From Gudongella sp049310905 (GTDB lineage: Bacteria > Bacillota > Clostridia > Tissierellales > Tissierellaceae), in NCBI RefSeq assembly GCF_049310905.1, contig NZ_JBMEMN010000005.1, positions 25,044 to 89,043 on the forward strand: a stretch of 64,000 nucleotides of DNA, given 5' to 3'. This document shows positions 25,868 through 33,675 of this stretch, piece after piece (within the stretch, counting starts at the first letter, position 1; every line of letters begins with the position of its first letter). A program made the translations under genes and the position numbers. Below the pieces are notes generated by a model, which did no database searches, had not been told where the DNA came from, and saw only the letters and a list, made by a program, of their open reading frames with translations.

Positions 25868-26920
25868 ATGGAGACAAAACATATCAAAATAAAGGATCTT
25901 ATTAGTCAGGCCAGCGATATGGAAGATGCAGCGGATCTTATAAGATCAGGGGAAGTGGTTGCATTTCCAACAGAAACAGTTTATGGTCTGGGAGCTGACG
26001 GCCTTAACGAAGAGGCAGTTAAAAAAATCTTTCAAGCCAAGGGAAGACCCCAGGATAATCCACTGATACTTCATGTGGATTCATTGGAGATGCTAAAAAG
26101 ACTCATCGTTGAAATTCCAAAAGATGCATATCTTTGTATGGACAAATTCTGGCCGGGCCCTTTGACGATACTGTTTAAGAGGACTCATATTGTACCGGGT
26201 ATAATAACTGCAGGACTGGATACAGTAGCAATAAGGATGCCCAGTCATCCAATCGCACTGGAACTAATAAAGAAATCAAATACTCCAATAGCTGCGCCTT
26301 CAGCGAATACATCAGGGCGACCAAGTCCAACAAGAGCTTCCCATGTGATCCAGGATATGGATGGGAAGATAGCCATGATAATTGATGGTGGAGAAACCGG
26401 GGTAGGGCTTGAGTCAACAGTATTGGACCTTACAGAGGATGTGCCTATGATACTGAGACCAGGAGGAGTAACTCTTGAAGATCTAAGAGAGTTTCTTCCT
26501 CAGGTAATAATTGATCCAGGGTTGCTCGAAGGAACCGGGGATCATGTCACTCCCAAGTCACCAGGACAGAAATACAGGCACTACGCTCCAAAAGCCTTAA
26601 TGATTTTATTTTCTGGCGATGGAGACAAGGTAGTTGGAGAAATTCTTGAAAGAGCAAGAAAAGATGAAGCTGAAGGAAAAAAAGTTGGGCTGCTTGTAAC
26701 AGAGGAGAATCAACATAGATATCCAGAAAAAAACATTGTGGTAATGGGATCATCAATGGATAAAAATACCATCGCCCATGGTCTGTTTGATGCAATTAGA
26801 AAACTTGATGAGATGGATGTTGACATAATTCTTTGTGAATCAGTGGAAGAGGATCAAATTGGAATGGCAATTATGAACCGTCTTTTTAAAGCAGCCGGAG
26901 GAAACAGAATTTACCTTTAG
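25868..26920 (+). CDS. tsaC: Threonylcarbamoyl-AMP synthase (Sua5 type)
   Basis: This enzyme makes threonylcarbamoyl-AMP from threonine, bicarbonate and ATP, the first step of the t6A37 modification of ANN-decoding tRNAs. The 350 residues are the two-domain Sua5/YwlC form. The YrdC domain (about 15-205) carries EVVAFPTETVYGLGADG, KGRPQDNPLILH and SANTSGRPSPT. A linker SPGQKYRHYAPKA leads to a C-terminal Sua5 domain. GAGGAAGAG precedes the ATG. It runs with ywlE and rpiB in the same order as in Bacillus subtilis. Confidence 0.95.
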   Translation: METKHIKIKDLISQASDMEDAADLIRSGEVVAFPTETVYGLGADGLNEEAVKKIFQAKGRPQDNPLILHVDSLEMLKRLIVEIPKDAYLCMDKFWPGPLTILFKRTHIVPGIITAGLDTVAIRMPSHPIALELIKKSNTPIAAPSANTSGRPSPTRASHVIQDMDGKIAMIIDGGETGVGLESTVLDLTEDVPMILRPGGVTLEDLREFLPQVIIDPGLLEGTGDHVTPKSPGQKYRHYAPKALMILFSGDGDKVVGEILERARKDEAEGKKVGLLVTEENQHRYPEKNIVVMGSSMDKNTIAHGLFDAIRKLDEMDVDIILCESVEEDQIGMAIMNRLFKAAGGNRIYL

Positions 26921-26928
26921 GAGGAGCT

Positions 26929-27369
26929 ATGAAAGTATTATTCGTATGTACTGGAAACACTTGCCGAAGCCCAATGGCAGAGTCGATTCTAAGGGATGAG
27001 GCAAAAAAGAAAAACAAGGATATAGAGGTTTCTTCAGCTGGAATATTTGCAATTGATGGAGATAGGGCAAGTGAGGAAGCCAGAAAAGCAATGAAAAGCA
27101 GAGGAGGATTATCCAACCACAAATCCAGATTTTTGAGTAAGGAGTTGATGGATTGGGCAGACCTGATTCTGGTTATGACCAGATCACATAAGAGGAATCT
27201 TCTCACAAGGTATCCCCAGATGAATGATAAAGTCTATCTTCTATATGATTATGCCTCTGGAGAGGATATTGATGTAGATGACCCCTTTGGTGGACCTGCA
27301 GAAGTGTATGAAGTCGTAAGAAGTCAGCTTGAGGAAGCTATTGAAAAGATTTTGGATAGAATGGATTAA
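26929..27369 (+). CDS. ywlE: Low-molecular-weight protein arginine phosphatase (YwlE-like)
   Basis: This cytosolic phosphatase has 146 residues. The P-loop is CTGNTCRSPMAE with catalytic Cys7 and Arg13. Thr11 is the residue that, in YwlE, selects phosphoarginine over phosphotyrosine. The general-acid Asp lies in DVDDPFGG near 121. The gene order tsaC-ywlE-rpiB further supports YwlE rather than a tyrosine phosphatase or arsenate reductase. The McsB kinase that would produce its substrate is not in the window. TAGGAGGAGC precedes the ATG. Confidence 0.88.
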   Translation: MKVLFVCTGNTCRSPMAESILRDEAKKKNKDIEVSSAGIFAIDGDRASEEARKAMKSRGGLSNHKSRFLSKELMDWADLILVMTRSHKRNLLTRYPQMNDKVYLLYDYASGEDIDVDDPFGGPAEVYEVVRSQLEEAIEKILDRMD

Positions 27370-27385
27370 TAGGAGGATTTAAAAT

Positions 27386-27823
27386 ATGATTATTGGAATT
27401 GGAAGTGATCATGCTGGATTTGATCTTAAGGAAGAAATGAAAAAGTTTATGGAAGAAAACGGATATGAGGTTAGAGACTTTGGAACAAACAATAAAGAAT
27501 CTGTGGATTACCCTGATTTCGGAAGATCAGTTGGTGAAGCTGTAGCGGCTGGAGAAATCGACAAGGGAGTTGTTATCTGTGGAACAGGGATAGGAATATC
27601 CATATCAGCGAACAAGGTCAAGGGAGTAAGAGCTGCTCTTTGTGGAGATGTCTTCTCAGCAAGAATGAGCAGAGAGCACAACGATGCAAATGTTATTGCC
27701 ATGGGCGGGAGAGTTCTTGGAGTAGACTTGGCAAAAGAGATACTTTTAACTTACTTGAAAAGTGAATTCCAAGGAGGAAGACACGAAAGAAGAGTTAACA
27801 AAATTGCTGAAATCGAAGGTTGA
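27386..27823 (+). CDS. rpiB: Ribose 5-phosphate isomerase B
   Basis: This enzyme interconverts ribose 5-phosphate and ribulose 5-phosphate. The 145 residues match the RpiB/LacAB family: IIGIGSDHAGFDLKEE at the start, CGTGIGISISANK with the catalytic Cys region near 70, and SREHNDANVIAMGGR downstream. The neighbourhood (ywlE, upp) indicates RpiB rather than galactose 6-phosphate isomerase. It supplies PRPP precursor used by Upp encoded next door. AGGAGGATTTAAAAT precedes the ATG. Confidence 0.94.
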   Translation: MIIGIGSDHAGFDLKEEMKKFMEENGYEVRDFGTNNKESVDYPDFGRSVGEAVAAGEIDKGVVICGTGIGISISANKVKGVRAALCGDVFSARMSREHNDANVIAMGGRVLGVDLAKEILLTYLKSEFQGGRHERRVNKIAEIEG

Positions 27824-27826
27824 TTG

Positions 27827-27835
27827 TGATATAAT
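27827..27835 (+). promoter_or_regulatory. Extended -10 promoter of upp
   Basis: TGATATAAT (TGn plus TATAAT) lies 31 bp before the upp start. No strong -35 at 17 bp. Confidence 0.55.
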
Positions 27836-27865
27836 TACTAGGATGAAAATGAAGGGAGCGATGTT

Positions 27866-28495
27866 ATGTCGAAAGTAGTGGTAATGGATCACCCATTGAT
27901 AAAGCACAAATTGACAATGTTAAGAGACAAAAATACGGGGTCAAAGGATTTCAGGGAGCTTGTAACTGAAATATCAACCCTGATGGCATATGAGGTAACG
28001 AGGGATTTTCCTCTTCAGGACATAGAGATTGAAACGCCAATTACAACTATGATGTCCCCAATTATTGCAGGAAAGAAAGTGGGATTGATTCCAATTCTAA
28101 GAGCAGGGCTGGGAATGGTTGATGGAATGTTGAGCTTGATACCTGCTGCAAAAGTGGGACACGTAGGATTATATAGAGACCCTGAAACACTTCAGGCTGT
28201 TGAATATTACTGCAAGCTTCCACAGGATGTTGCTGAAAGAGATCTTATTGTTCTGGACCCAATGCTTGCAACGGGAGTATCAGCGATTTCTGCAATTAAG
28301 TTTTTGGAAAAGAGCGGAGCCAAGAATATCAAACTGGTTTGTCTTATAGCTGCTCCCGAGGGAGTAAAAGCAGTTCAAAAATCAGCACCAGATGTTGATA
28401 TATATCTAGCTTCATTAGATGAGAAGCTTAATGATCACGCATATATTGTTCCCGGTCTTGGAGATGCGGGAGACAGACTGTTTGGTACAAAATAA
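27866..28495 (+). CDS. upp: Uracil phosphoribosyltransferase
   Basis: This salvage enzyme makes UMP from uracil and PRPP. The 209 residues have the standard ends: VVVMDHPLIKHKLTMLRD at the N-terminus, the PRPP loop LDPMLATGVSA near 131, and YIVPGLGDAGDRLFGTK at the C-terminus. AAGGGAG precedes the ATG at 27866; the ATG at 27861 is out of frame. UMP made here feeds CTP synthesis by PyrG. Confidence 0.97.
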   Translation: MSKVVVMDHPLIKHKLTMLRDKNTGSKDFRELVTEISTLMAYEVTRDFPLQDIEIETPITTMMSPIIAGKKVGLIPILRAGLGMVDGMLSLIPAAKVGHVGLYRDPETLQAVEYYCKLPQDVAERDLIVLDPMLATGVSAISAIKFLEKSGAKNIKLVCLIAAPEGVKAVQKSAPDVDIYLASLDEKLNDHAYIVPGLGDAGDRLFGTK

Positions 28496-28500
28496 TGTGA

Positions 28501-28524
28501 AAAGGCAGTTCTAAACTGCCTTTT
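28501..28524 (+). terminator. Terminator-like hairpin after upp
   Basis: AAAGGCAGTT/AACTGCCTTT form a 10-bp stem with a 3-nt loop and a short TTTT tail. Confidence 0.7.
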
Positions 28525-28571
28525 ACTGATTTTTGCAGAATCGTTGTAACACTATTGTCACCCTTTATTGT

Positions 28572-28600
28572 TTGACTTATATATAACAGTTGGATAGAAT
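28572..28600 (+). promoter_or_regulatory. Sigma-A promoter of tagO
   Basis: TTGACT (28572-28577) and TAGAAT (28595-28600) are 17 bp apart. Confidence 0.75.
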
Positions 28601-28631
28601 CTAGATAATACCAGATTAGGAGAATTACACC

Positions 28632-29678
28632 ATGGAAACAATATGGATACCTTTTGTGGTCGCAGCTGTAATAGCATTTGCGGCCACACCATTTGTAATA
28701 AGATTAGCTCCTAAAATAGGAGCGATTGATATTCCCAAGGATGATAGAAGAGTACATAAGGACCCCATGCCCTTGATCGGCGGAGTCGCAATGTATCTTG
28801 CTATTGTTGTGGGAATGTTTGTATTTTTACCAAAAACCAAGGATTTTATGTCAATTTTTGTTGGGGCTACAATCATTCTGATATCAGGACTTAAAGATGA
28901 TATTGAGGGGACCACTCCAAAGGAAAAACTTTTCTATCAGCTGCTGGCAGCAGGAATAGTTATATGGGGGGGAGTTCAGGTTGATTTTATAACAAATCCC
29001 TTCACAGATGGGAATCCAATTCTTTATCTCAGCTGGATTGGAATACCTCTTACCCTGTTCTGGATTGTAGGCATAACAAATACACTGAACCTCATAGATG
29101 GTTTGGATGGACTTGCAGGAGGAGTCGCACTTATTTCAGCTCTGTCCTTTACATTTGTGGCATTAAAGCTGGAAATGAATGAAATAGCAATACTGGCTGC
29201 ACTTGTATCAGGAGCTTGCTTAGGTTTTCTTCCATTTAACTTTAACCCAGCAAAAATATTTATGGGTGATACGGGAGCCTTGTTCCTTGGATTTATGCTG
29301 GCAATTATATCCATCGAGGGTGTAATGAAAAGCGTTGCAACAATTGCGATGCTTGTACCTATCATAATTCTTGGAGTACCAATTTTTGACACTACCTTTG
29401 CCATATTCAGAAGACTCTTAAGCGGCCAGTCTATCATGGCAGCAGATAAGAGCCATCTTCACCACAGACTTCTTGAAAGAGGTTTTTCACAGAAAAAAAC
29501 AGTATTGATACTCTATGGCATATCAGGAGTATTTGGGCTTTTCGCAGTACTGGTCTCAAAAGCAAACAGTAGTCAGGCTGTTTATTTGTCTGCAGTTATG
29601 TTTGTGATCGCAATTATATTTGCAAAAAAACTTGGATTGTTTTCTTCAAAGGCACGTAAGGAGGATTTGGATAGATGA
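28632..29678 (+). CDS. tagO: Undecaprenyl-phosphate GlcNAc-1-phosphate transferase (TagO/WecA family)
   Basis: This integral membrane enzyme transfers GlcNAc-1-phosphate (or a relative) from UDP to undecaprenyl phosphate, starting teichoic-acid or other wall-polymer synthesis. The 348 residues form about 11 helices. Motifs are DDRRVHKDPMPLIGG, the Mg-binding GLKDDIEG, NLIDGLDGLAGG, FMGDTGALFLGF and the loop KSHLHHRLLERGFS. The next gene, mnaA, overlaps by 4 bp (ATGA) and makes UDP-ManNAc, typically the next sugar on this lipid. AGGAGAATTACACC precedes the ATG. Confidence 0.95.
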   Translation: METIWIPFVVAAVIAFAATPFVIRLAPKIGAIDIPKDDRRVHKDPMPLIGGVAMYLAIVVGMFVFLPKTKDFMSIFVGATIILISGLKDDIEGTTPKEKLFYQLLAAGIVIWGGVQVDFITNPFTDGNPILYLSWIGIPLTLFWIVGITNTLNLIDGLDGLAGGVALISALSFTFVALKLEMNEIAILAALVSGACLGFLPFNFNPAKIFMGDTGALFLGFMLAIISIEGVMKSVATIAMLVPIIILGVPIFDTTFAIFRRLLSGQSIMAADKSHLHHRLLERGFSQKKTVLILYGISGVFGLFAVLVSKANSSQAVYLSAVMFVIAIIFAKKLGLFSSKARKEDLDR

Positions 29679-30784
29679 AAGTGATGACAGTATTTGGAAC
29701 TAGACCCGAAGGTGTCAAGATGGCACCTGTAATTAAGGCTTTGGAAAAAAGAGAAGGCGTTGAACAGGTGATCTGCATAACGGCTCAGCATAGGGAAATG
29801 CTGGACCAGGTAATTGACCTGTTCGGAATTAAGCCTGATTACGATCTTAATATATTCAAACCAGGACAGTCCCTGACTGATATTACAACCAATGCCCTAA
29901 AAGGCCTTGAGGATGTAATCAAGAAGGAAAAACCAGATGTGCTTTTGGTTCAGGGTGATACTACAACGGTATTTGCAGGAGCGCTTGCTGCATTTTATCA
30001 GAAAGTAAGAATTGGACACGTTGAAGCAGGACTAAGAAGTGGTAATCTATACTCGCCCTACCCCGAAGAGGCAAATAGAAAGCTTACCGGTGTAATGGCA
30101 GACTTTCATTTTGCACCTACTGAAAAGAACAGGGAAAATCTTCTAAAGGAAGACTACTCTGATGAAAAAATATTTATTACTGGAAATACTGTTATCGATG
30201 CCCTTAAATATGCAGTCAAGGATGACTATGAATTTGAGGATGAGAGACTGAATAGAATAGATTTCCAAAATAAGAGAGTAATACTTATGACCAGCCACAG
30301 AAGAGAAAATCTTGGAGAGCCGATGGAAAACATATTTACGGCTGTAAGAGATGCCATAGAAGGCTTCGATGATGTGCATGTTGTATTTCCAGTTCACCTG
30401 AATCCAAAGGTAAGGGAAATAGCGGATAGAATCCTTGGAAACAATCCCAAGGTTTCACTTACAGAACCACTTGATTATGCACCTTTTACAAATCTAATGG
30501 CAAGGGTAGCTCTTGTTGTAACAGACTCAGGAGGACTTCAGGAAGAGGCTCCTGCCTTGGGCAAACCCGTTCTTGTAATCAGGGAGGAAACAGAAAGACC
30601 TGAAGGAGTAGAGGCGGGTACGGCGAAGCTTGTGGGAACAAGCTATCTAGGAGTGTATAATAACCTCTTAAAGCTGCTTCAGGACGAGGAAGAATACCAT
30701 AGGATGGCTAAGGCAGTCAATCCTTATGGAGACGGTACAGCGTCTGAGAAGATAGTGGATGTATTGCAGAAAATGGTAAGATAA
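29675..30784 (+). CDS. mnaA: UDP-N-acetylglucosamine 2-epimerase (non-hydrolysing)
   Basis: This cytosolic enzyme interconverts UDP-GlcNAc and UDP-ManNAc for wall polymer linkage units. The 369 residues begin MKVMTVFGTRPEGVKMAPVI. They include QGDTTTVFAGALAAF, GHVEAGLRSG, TSHRRENLGEPM and the SGGLQEEAPALGKPVLV UDP-binding loop. The start overlaps the tagO stop. In Bacillus the ATP synthase operon follows the equivalent gene; here a 449-bp repeat-bearing gap follows. Confidence 0.96.
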   Translation: MKVMTVFGTRPEGVKMAPVIKALEKREGVEQVICITAQHREMLDQVIDLFGIKPDYDLNIFKPGQSLTDITTNALKGLEDVIKKEKPDVLLVQGDTTTVFAGALAAFYQKVRIGHVEAGLRSGNLYSPYPEEANRKLTGVMADFHFAPTEKNRENLLKEDYSDEKIFITGNTVIDALKYAVKDDYEFEDERLNRIDFQNKRVILMTSHRRENLGEPMENIFTAVRDAIEGFDDVHVVFPVHLNPKVREIADRILGNNPKVSLTEPLDYAPFTNLMARVALVVTDSGGLQEEAPALGKPVLVIREETERPEGVEAGTAKLVGTSYLGVYNNLLKLLQDEEEYHRMAKAVNPYGDGTASEKIVDVLQKMVR

Positions 30785-30786
30785 GT

Positions 30787-30829
30787 CACAGTTCACAGTT
30801 CACAGTTCTAAATTCACAATTCACAATTA
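30787..30829 (+). repeat. Short tandem repeats downstream of mnaA
   Basis: CACAGTT is repeated three times in a row, followed by two ATTCACA units. Similar CACAATT-type motifs flank the kal-kce repeat (ACAATTCATAATTCTC and GCACAATTGAAAG at 16976-17013). This suggests the short repeats are the border of the dispersed element. Confidence 0.6.
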
Positions 30830-30881
30830 AAAGATTTAATTAGGATGTTAGTAGCATTAGTTTTAAAAGAAAGCTGAAGGA

Positions 30882-30946
30882 AACATTTTTGAGGACATTA
30901 CCTGGCCAAGCGGCCGTGAGCGGTCCGATAAAAATCGTTTCCGAGG
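30882..30946 (-). repeat. Inverted, shorter copy of the kal-kce intergenic repeat
   Basis: Positions 30882-30910 match the reverse complement of 17118-17145 with about one mismatch (ACATTACCTGGCCAAG core). Positions 30918-30946 match the reverse complement of 17014-17042 with one mismatch (GAGCGGTCCGATAAAAATCG core). The roughly 75-bp hairpin module between them at 17 kb is missing here. The rest of the gap 30785-31233 holds the murA promoter, a hairpin and no ORF. Confidence 0.8.
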
Positions 30947-31068
30947 ATTTCTCAGATAATTAAAGTAGATTTTCTTTAGATGCTCGGCTTTTAATAATAA
31001 CATTGGATGTTTTGTCACATTAGTTTTGACATCAGAGTAAAATAGGCCAGGAAATGGACAATAAGAAT

Positions 31069-31102
31069 AAAACACTCCAAAACATTGAAAATGGAGTGTT
31101 TT
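31069..31102 (+). terminator. Hairpin upstream of murA
   Basis: AAAACACTCCA (31069-31079) pairs perfectly with TGGAGTGTTTT (31092-31102). The U-run (T7) appears only 8 nt later, so it is either a weak terminator of mnaA read-through or an RNA element. Confidence 0.5.
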
Positions 31103-31125
31103 ATGATGCATTTTTTTAATATAAA

Positions 31126-31134
31126 TGATATAAT
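31126..31134 (+). promoter_or_regulatory. Extended -10 promoter of murA
   Basis: TGATATAAT (TGn plus TATAAT) lies 100 bp before the murA start. The -35 region is poor. Confidence 0.5.
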
Positions 31135-31233
31135 GTAGAAGTTAGTGGAATTGTGTAAATTCAGACAATTTAAAATTTGTATTTAGATAGATAGCACTGA
31201 AGTTGATTCTCGCATCGTATAGGGGGAGATTTT

Positions 31234-32490
31234 TTGGAAAAGATATTGGTAGAGAAGAGCCCACCTTTAAAGGGCACAGTAAGAATAAGTGGAGCAAAAA
31301 ATGCAGCATTACCCATACTGGCTGCAACACTTTTAGGAACAGAGGACATTGTTCTTGAGGATGTTCCAAATTTGAAAGATGTACAGCTTATGTGTGAAGT
31401 GCTGGAGTCCCTTGGAAGCAAGGTTGAGTATCTGGAGGACAACGTACTTAAGATTAATTCTTCAAATATCAACAGTTATGAAACCAAATACGAACTAATG
31501 AGCAAGATGAGGGCATCATTCCTTGTAATGGGTCCACTCCTTGCAAGACTTGGAAAAACCAAGAATTCCATGCCAGGTGGTTGTGCAATAGGATCGAGAC
31601 CAATAGATCTTCACCTAAAAGGATTCAAGGCCCTCGGAGCAGAGATAAGTGTTGACCATGGAGATATTGGAGCTTATGCAGACAAGTTGGTTGGAGATAT
31701 AATATATCTTGATTTCCCTTCAGTGGGAGCAACTGAGAACATTATGATGGCTGCAACAATGGCAGAAGGTGAAACAGTAATAGATAATGCTGCCATGGAA
31801 CCAGAAATCGTAGACCTTTCAAACTTCCTCAACAAACTTGGGGCAGACATAAAAGGTGCGGGTACATCAACAATAAAAATAAAGGGAGTCAAGAAGCTGG
31901 GAGGAGCACATCATCAAATAATCCCTGATAGAATAGAAGCAGGTACATTTATGGTAGCTGCTGCAATAAGTGGTGGAAATGTTTTGGTTGACAATGTAAT
32001 AAATTCCCACTTAAAACCTGTAATAGCAAAACTTAGGGAAGCAGGCTGCACAGTTGAAGAAGGAGAAGACAGCATAAGGGTGATTGCAAATAATAACTTG
32101 AAAGCAATTGACATTAAAACACTTCCTTATCCAGGATTTCCTACTGATATGCAGGCTCAATTTATGGCCTTGATGACAATTTTGGAAGGTACAAGCTCCG
32201 TAATGGAGACTGTATTTGAAAACAGATTTATGCATGTTGAAGAGCTTAGAAAGATGGGGGCTCAGATAAGAATAGAAGGAAGATCAGCAATAATCCAGGG
32301 AGTCGACGAGATAAAAGGTGCCAAGGCAGAAGCTTCAGACCTTAGAGCAGGAGCAGCACTTGTATTGGCAGGGCTGGTTGCAGATGGTACAACTGAAATT
32401 GGAAACATTTATCATATTGATAGAGGATATGATGGAATTGAGGAGAAGTTCAGTAATCTAGGAGCAATAATCTATAGAAAGACCTTTTAG
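31234..32490 (+). CDS. murA: UDP-N-acetylglucosamine 1-carboxyvinyltransferase
   Basis: MurA transfers enolpyruvate from PEP to UDP-GlcNAc, the first committed step of peptidoglycan synthesis. The 418 residues contain catalytic Cys117 in MPGGCAIGSRPIDLHLKGF. Cys rather than Asp at this position predicts fosfomycin sensitivity in principle. RISGAKNAALPILAATLL at the N-terminus is typical. TTG start, with AGGGGGAGA 6 nt upstream. It is followed by an mbl gene, as in Bacillus, but without spoIID or spoIIID between them. Confidence 0.97.
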   Translation: MEKILVEKSPPLKGTVRISGAKNAALPILAATLLGTEDIVLEDVPNLKDVQLMCEVLESLGSKVEYLEDNVLKINSSNINSYETKYELMSKMRASFLVMGPLLARLGKTKNSMPGGCAIGSRPIDLHLKGFKALGAEISVDHGDIGAYADKLVGDIIYLDFPSVGATENIMMAATMAEGETVIDNAAMEPEIVDLSNFLNKLGADIKGAGTSTIKIKGVKKLGGAHHQIIPDRIEAGTFMVAAAISGGNVLVDNVINSHLKPVIAKLREAGCTVEEGEDSIRVIANNNLKAIDIKTLPYPGFPTDMQAQFMALMTILEGTSSVMETVFENRFMHVEELRKMGAQIRIEGRSAIIQGVDEIKGAKAEASDLRAGAALVLAGLVADGTTEIGNIYHIDRGYDGIEEKFSNLGAIIYRKTF

Positions 32491-32595
32491 ATGATAATAA
32501 ACAGTATACAACAGTGGGTTGCTATGAAGACAAAATATAACCGTTATTTGGGGACCCTCTGTTTTTGTTTGAAAAAATAGTAAAGGAGGAAGCGT

Positions 32596-33621
32596 ATGTT
32601 TGCATTAAGATCTGACGTTGGGATTGACCTTGGGACAGCAAGTGTTCTTGTCTATATAAAAGGCAAGGGAATAGTACTTAAGGAACCTTCTGTGGTTGCA
32701 ATTGACCAGTATACCAATAAATTCCTTGCAGTGGGAGAAGAAGCCAGGAAGATGCTTGGAAGAACACCGGGGAATATTGTGGCAATAAGACCATTGAAGG
32801 ATGGAGTTATTTCGGATTACAGTATAACAGAGAGGATGCTTAAGTATTTCATTCAGAAAGCACTGGGGAGAATGTGGCTTAAGCCAAGGATTATTATTTG
32901 TGTACCCAGTGGAATAACCGAGGTTGAGAAAAGGGCTGTAATGGAAGCCAGCAACGAAGCAGGTGCAAGCAAAACCTACCTCATTGAAGAACCAATTGCA
33001 GCAGCTATTGGAGCAGGGTTGGATATCACTCAGCCAAATGGAAACATGGTAGTAGACATTGGAGGAGGAACAACTGATGTTGCTGTTATTTCCCTTGGTG
33101 GAATCGTTGTCAGTAAATCAATCAAGACAGCAGGAGACGAGTGTGATGAAGCTATAATCAAATATATCAGAAAAAAATATAACATGATGATTGGTGAAAG
33201 ATCTGCAGAGAAGCTTAAGATGGAAGTCGGCTGCGCATATCCTTATGAAGAGGAAAAGTTTATGGAAGTCAAGGGAAGAAATCTTCTTACTGGTCTACCT
33301 CTTAATATTGAAGTTTCATCAATCGACATGATGGAAGCCTTGAGTGAACCGGTCAACGAGATAGTTGAAGCAGTGCACGAAGTATTGGAAAAAACACCTC
33401 CGGAGCTTGCCTCAGATATAAGTAGTTCAGGAATTTATCTGACTGGTGGTGGGGCAATGCTATATGGTCTTGATCAGCTTATACAGAAAAGAACGGGAAT
33501 AGACACAAGACTTGCAGATAACCCTGTGGAGTGTGTAGCAATAGGAACAGGGAAATCACTTGATTCAATTGAAGTATTGGAAAAGACAATGAAGGAAACA
33601 GACAGATCAAGATTTAGATAA
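32596..33621 (+). CDS. mbl: MreB-family cell-shape protein (Mbl-like)
   Basis: This bacterial actin polymerises under the membrane and guides cell-wall elongation. The 341 residues show the actin ATPase signatures: phosphate-1 DVGIDLGTASVLVY, GNMVVDIGGGTTDVAVISLGG and adenosine motif IYLTGGGAMLYGLDQL. The opening MFALRSDVGIDLG and the neighbourhood after murA match Mbl better than MreB, and no mreCD genes follow. AAAGGAGGAAGCGT precedes the ATG. It ends in a bidirectional terminator. Confidence 0.92.
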   Translation: MFALRSDVGIDLGTASVLVYIKGKGIVLKEPSVVAIDQYTNKFLAVGEEARKMLGRTPGNIVAIRPLKDGVISDYSITERMLKYFIQKALGRMWLKPRIIICVPSGITEVEKRAVMEASNEAGASKTYLIEEPIAAAIGAGLDITQPNGNMVVDIGGGTTDVAVISLGGIVVSKSIKTAGDECDEAIIKYIRKKYNMMIGERSAEKLKMEVGCAYPYEEEKFMEVKGRNLLTGLPLNIEVSSIDMMEALSEPVNEIVEAVHEVLEKTPPELASDISSSGIYLTGGGAMLYGLDQLIQKRTGIDTRLADNPVECVAIGTGKSLDSIEVLEKTMKETDRSRFR

Positions 33622-33662
33622 AAAAGATCCGCTGCAATTTAAAATTGCAACGGATCTTTTTT
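33620..33662. terminator. Bidirectional terminator between mbl and the convergent NAGPA-type gene
   Basis: AAAAAAGATCCG[C]TGCAATTT and AAATTGCA[A]CGGATCTTTTTT form a stem of about 20 bp with T-runs on both strands. Confidence 0.93.
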
Positions 33663-33675
33663 AGTTTGCCTTGAT

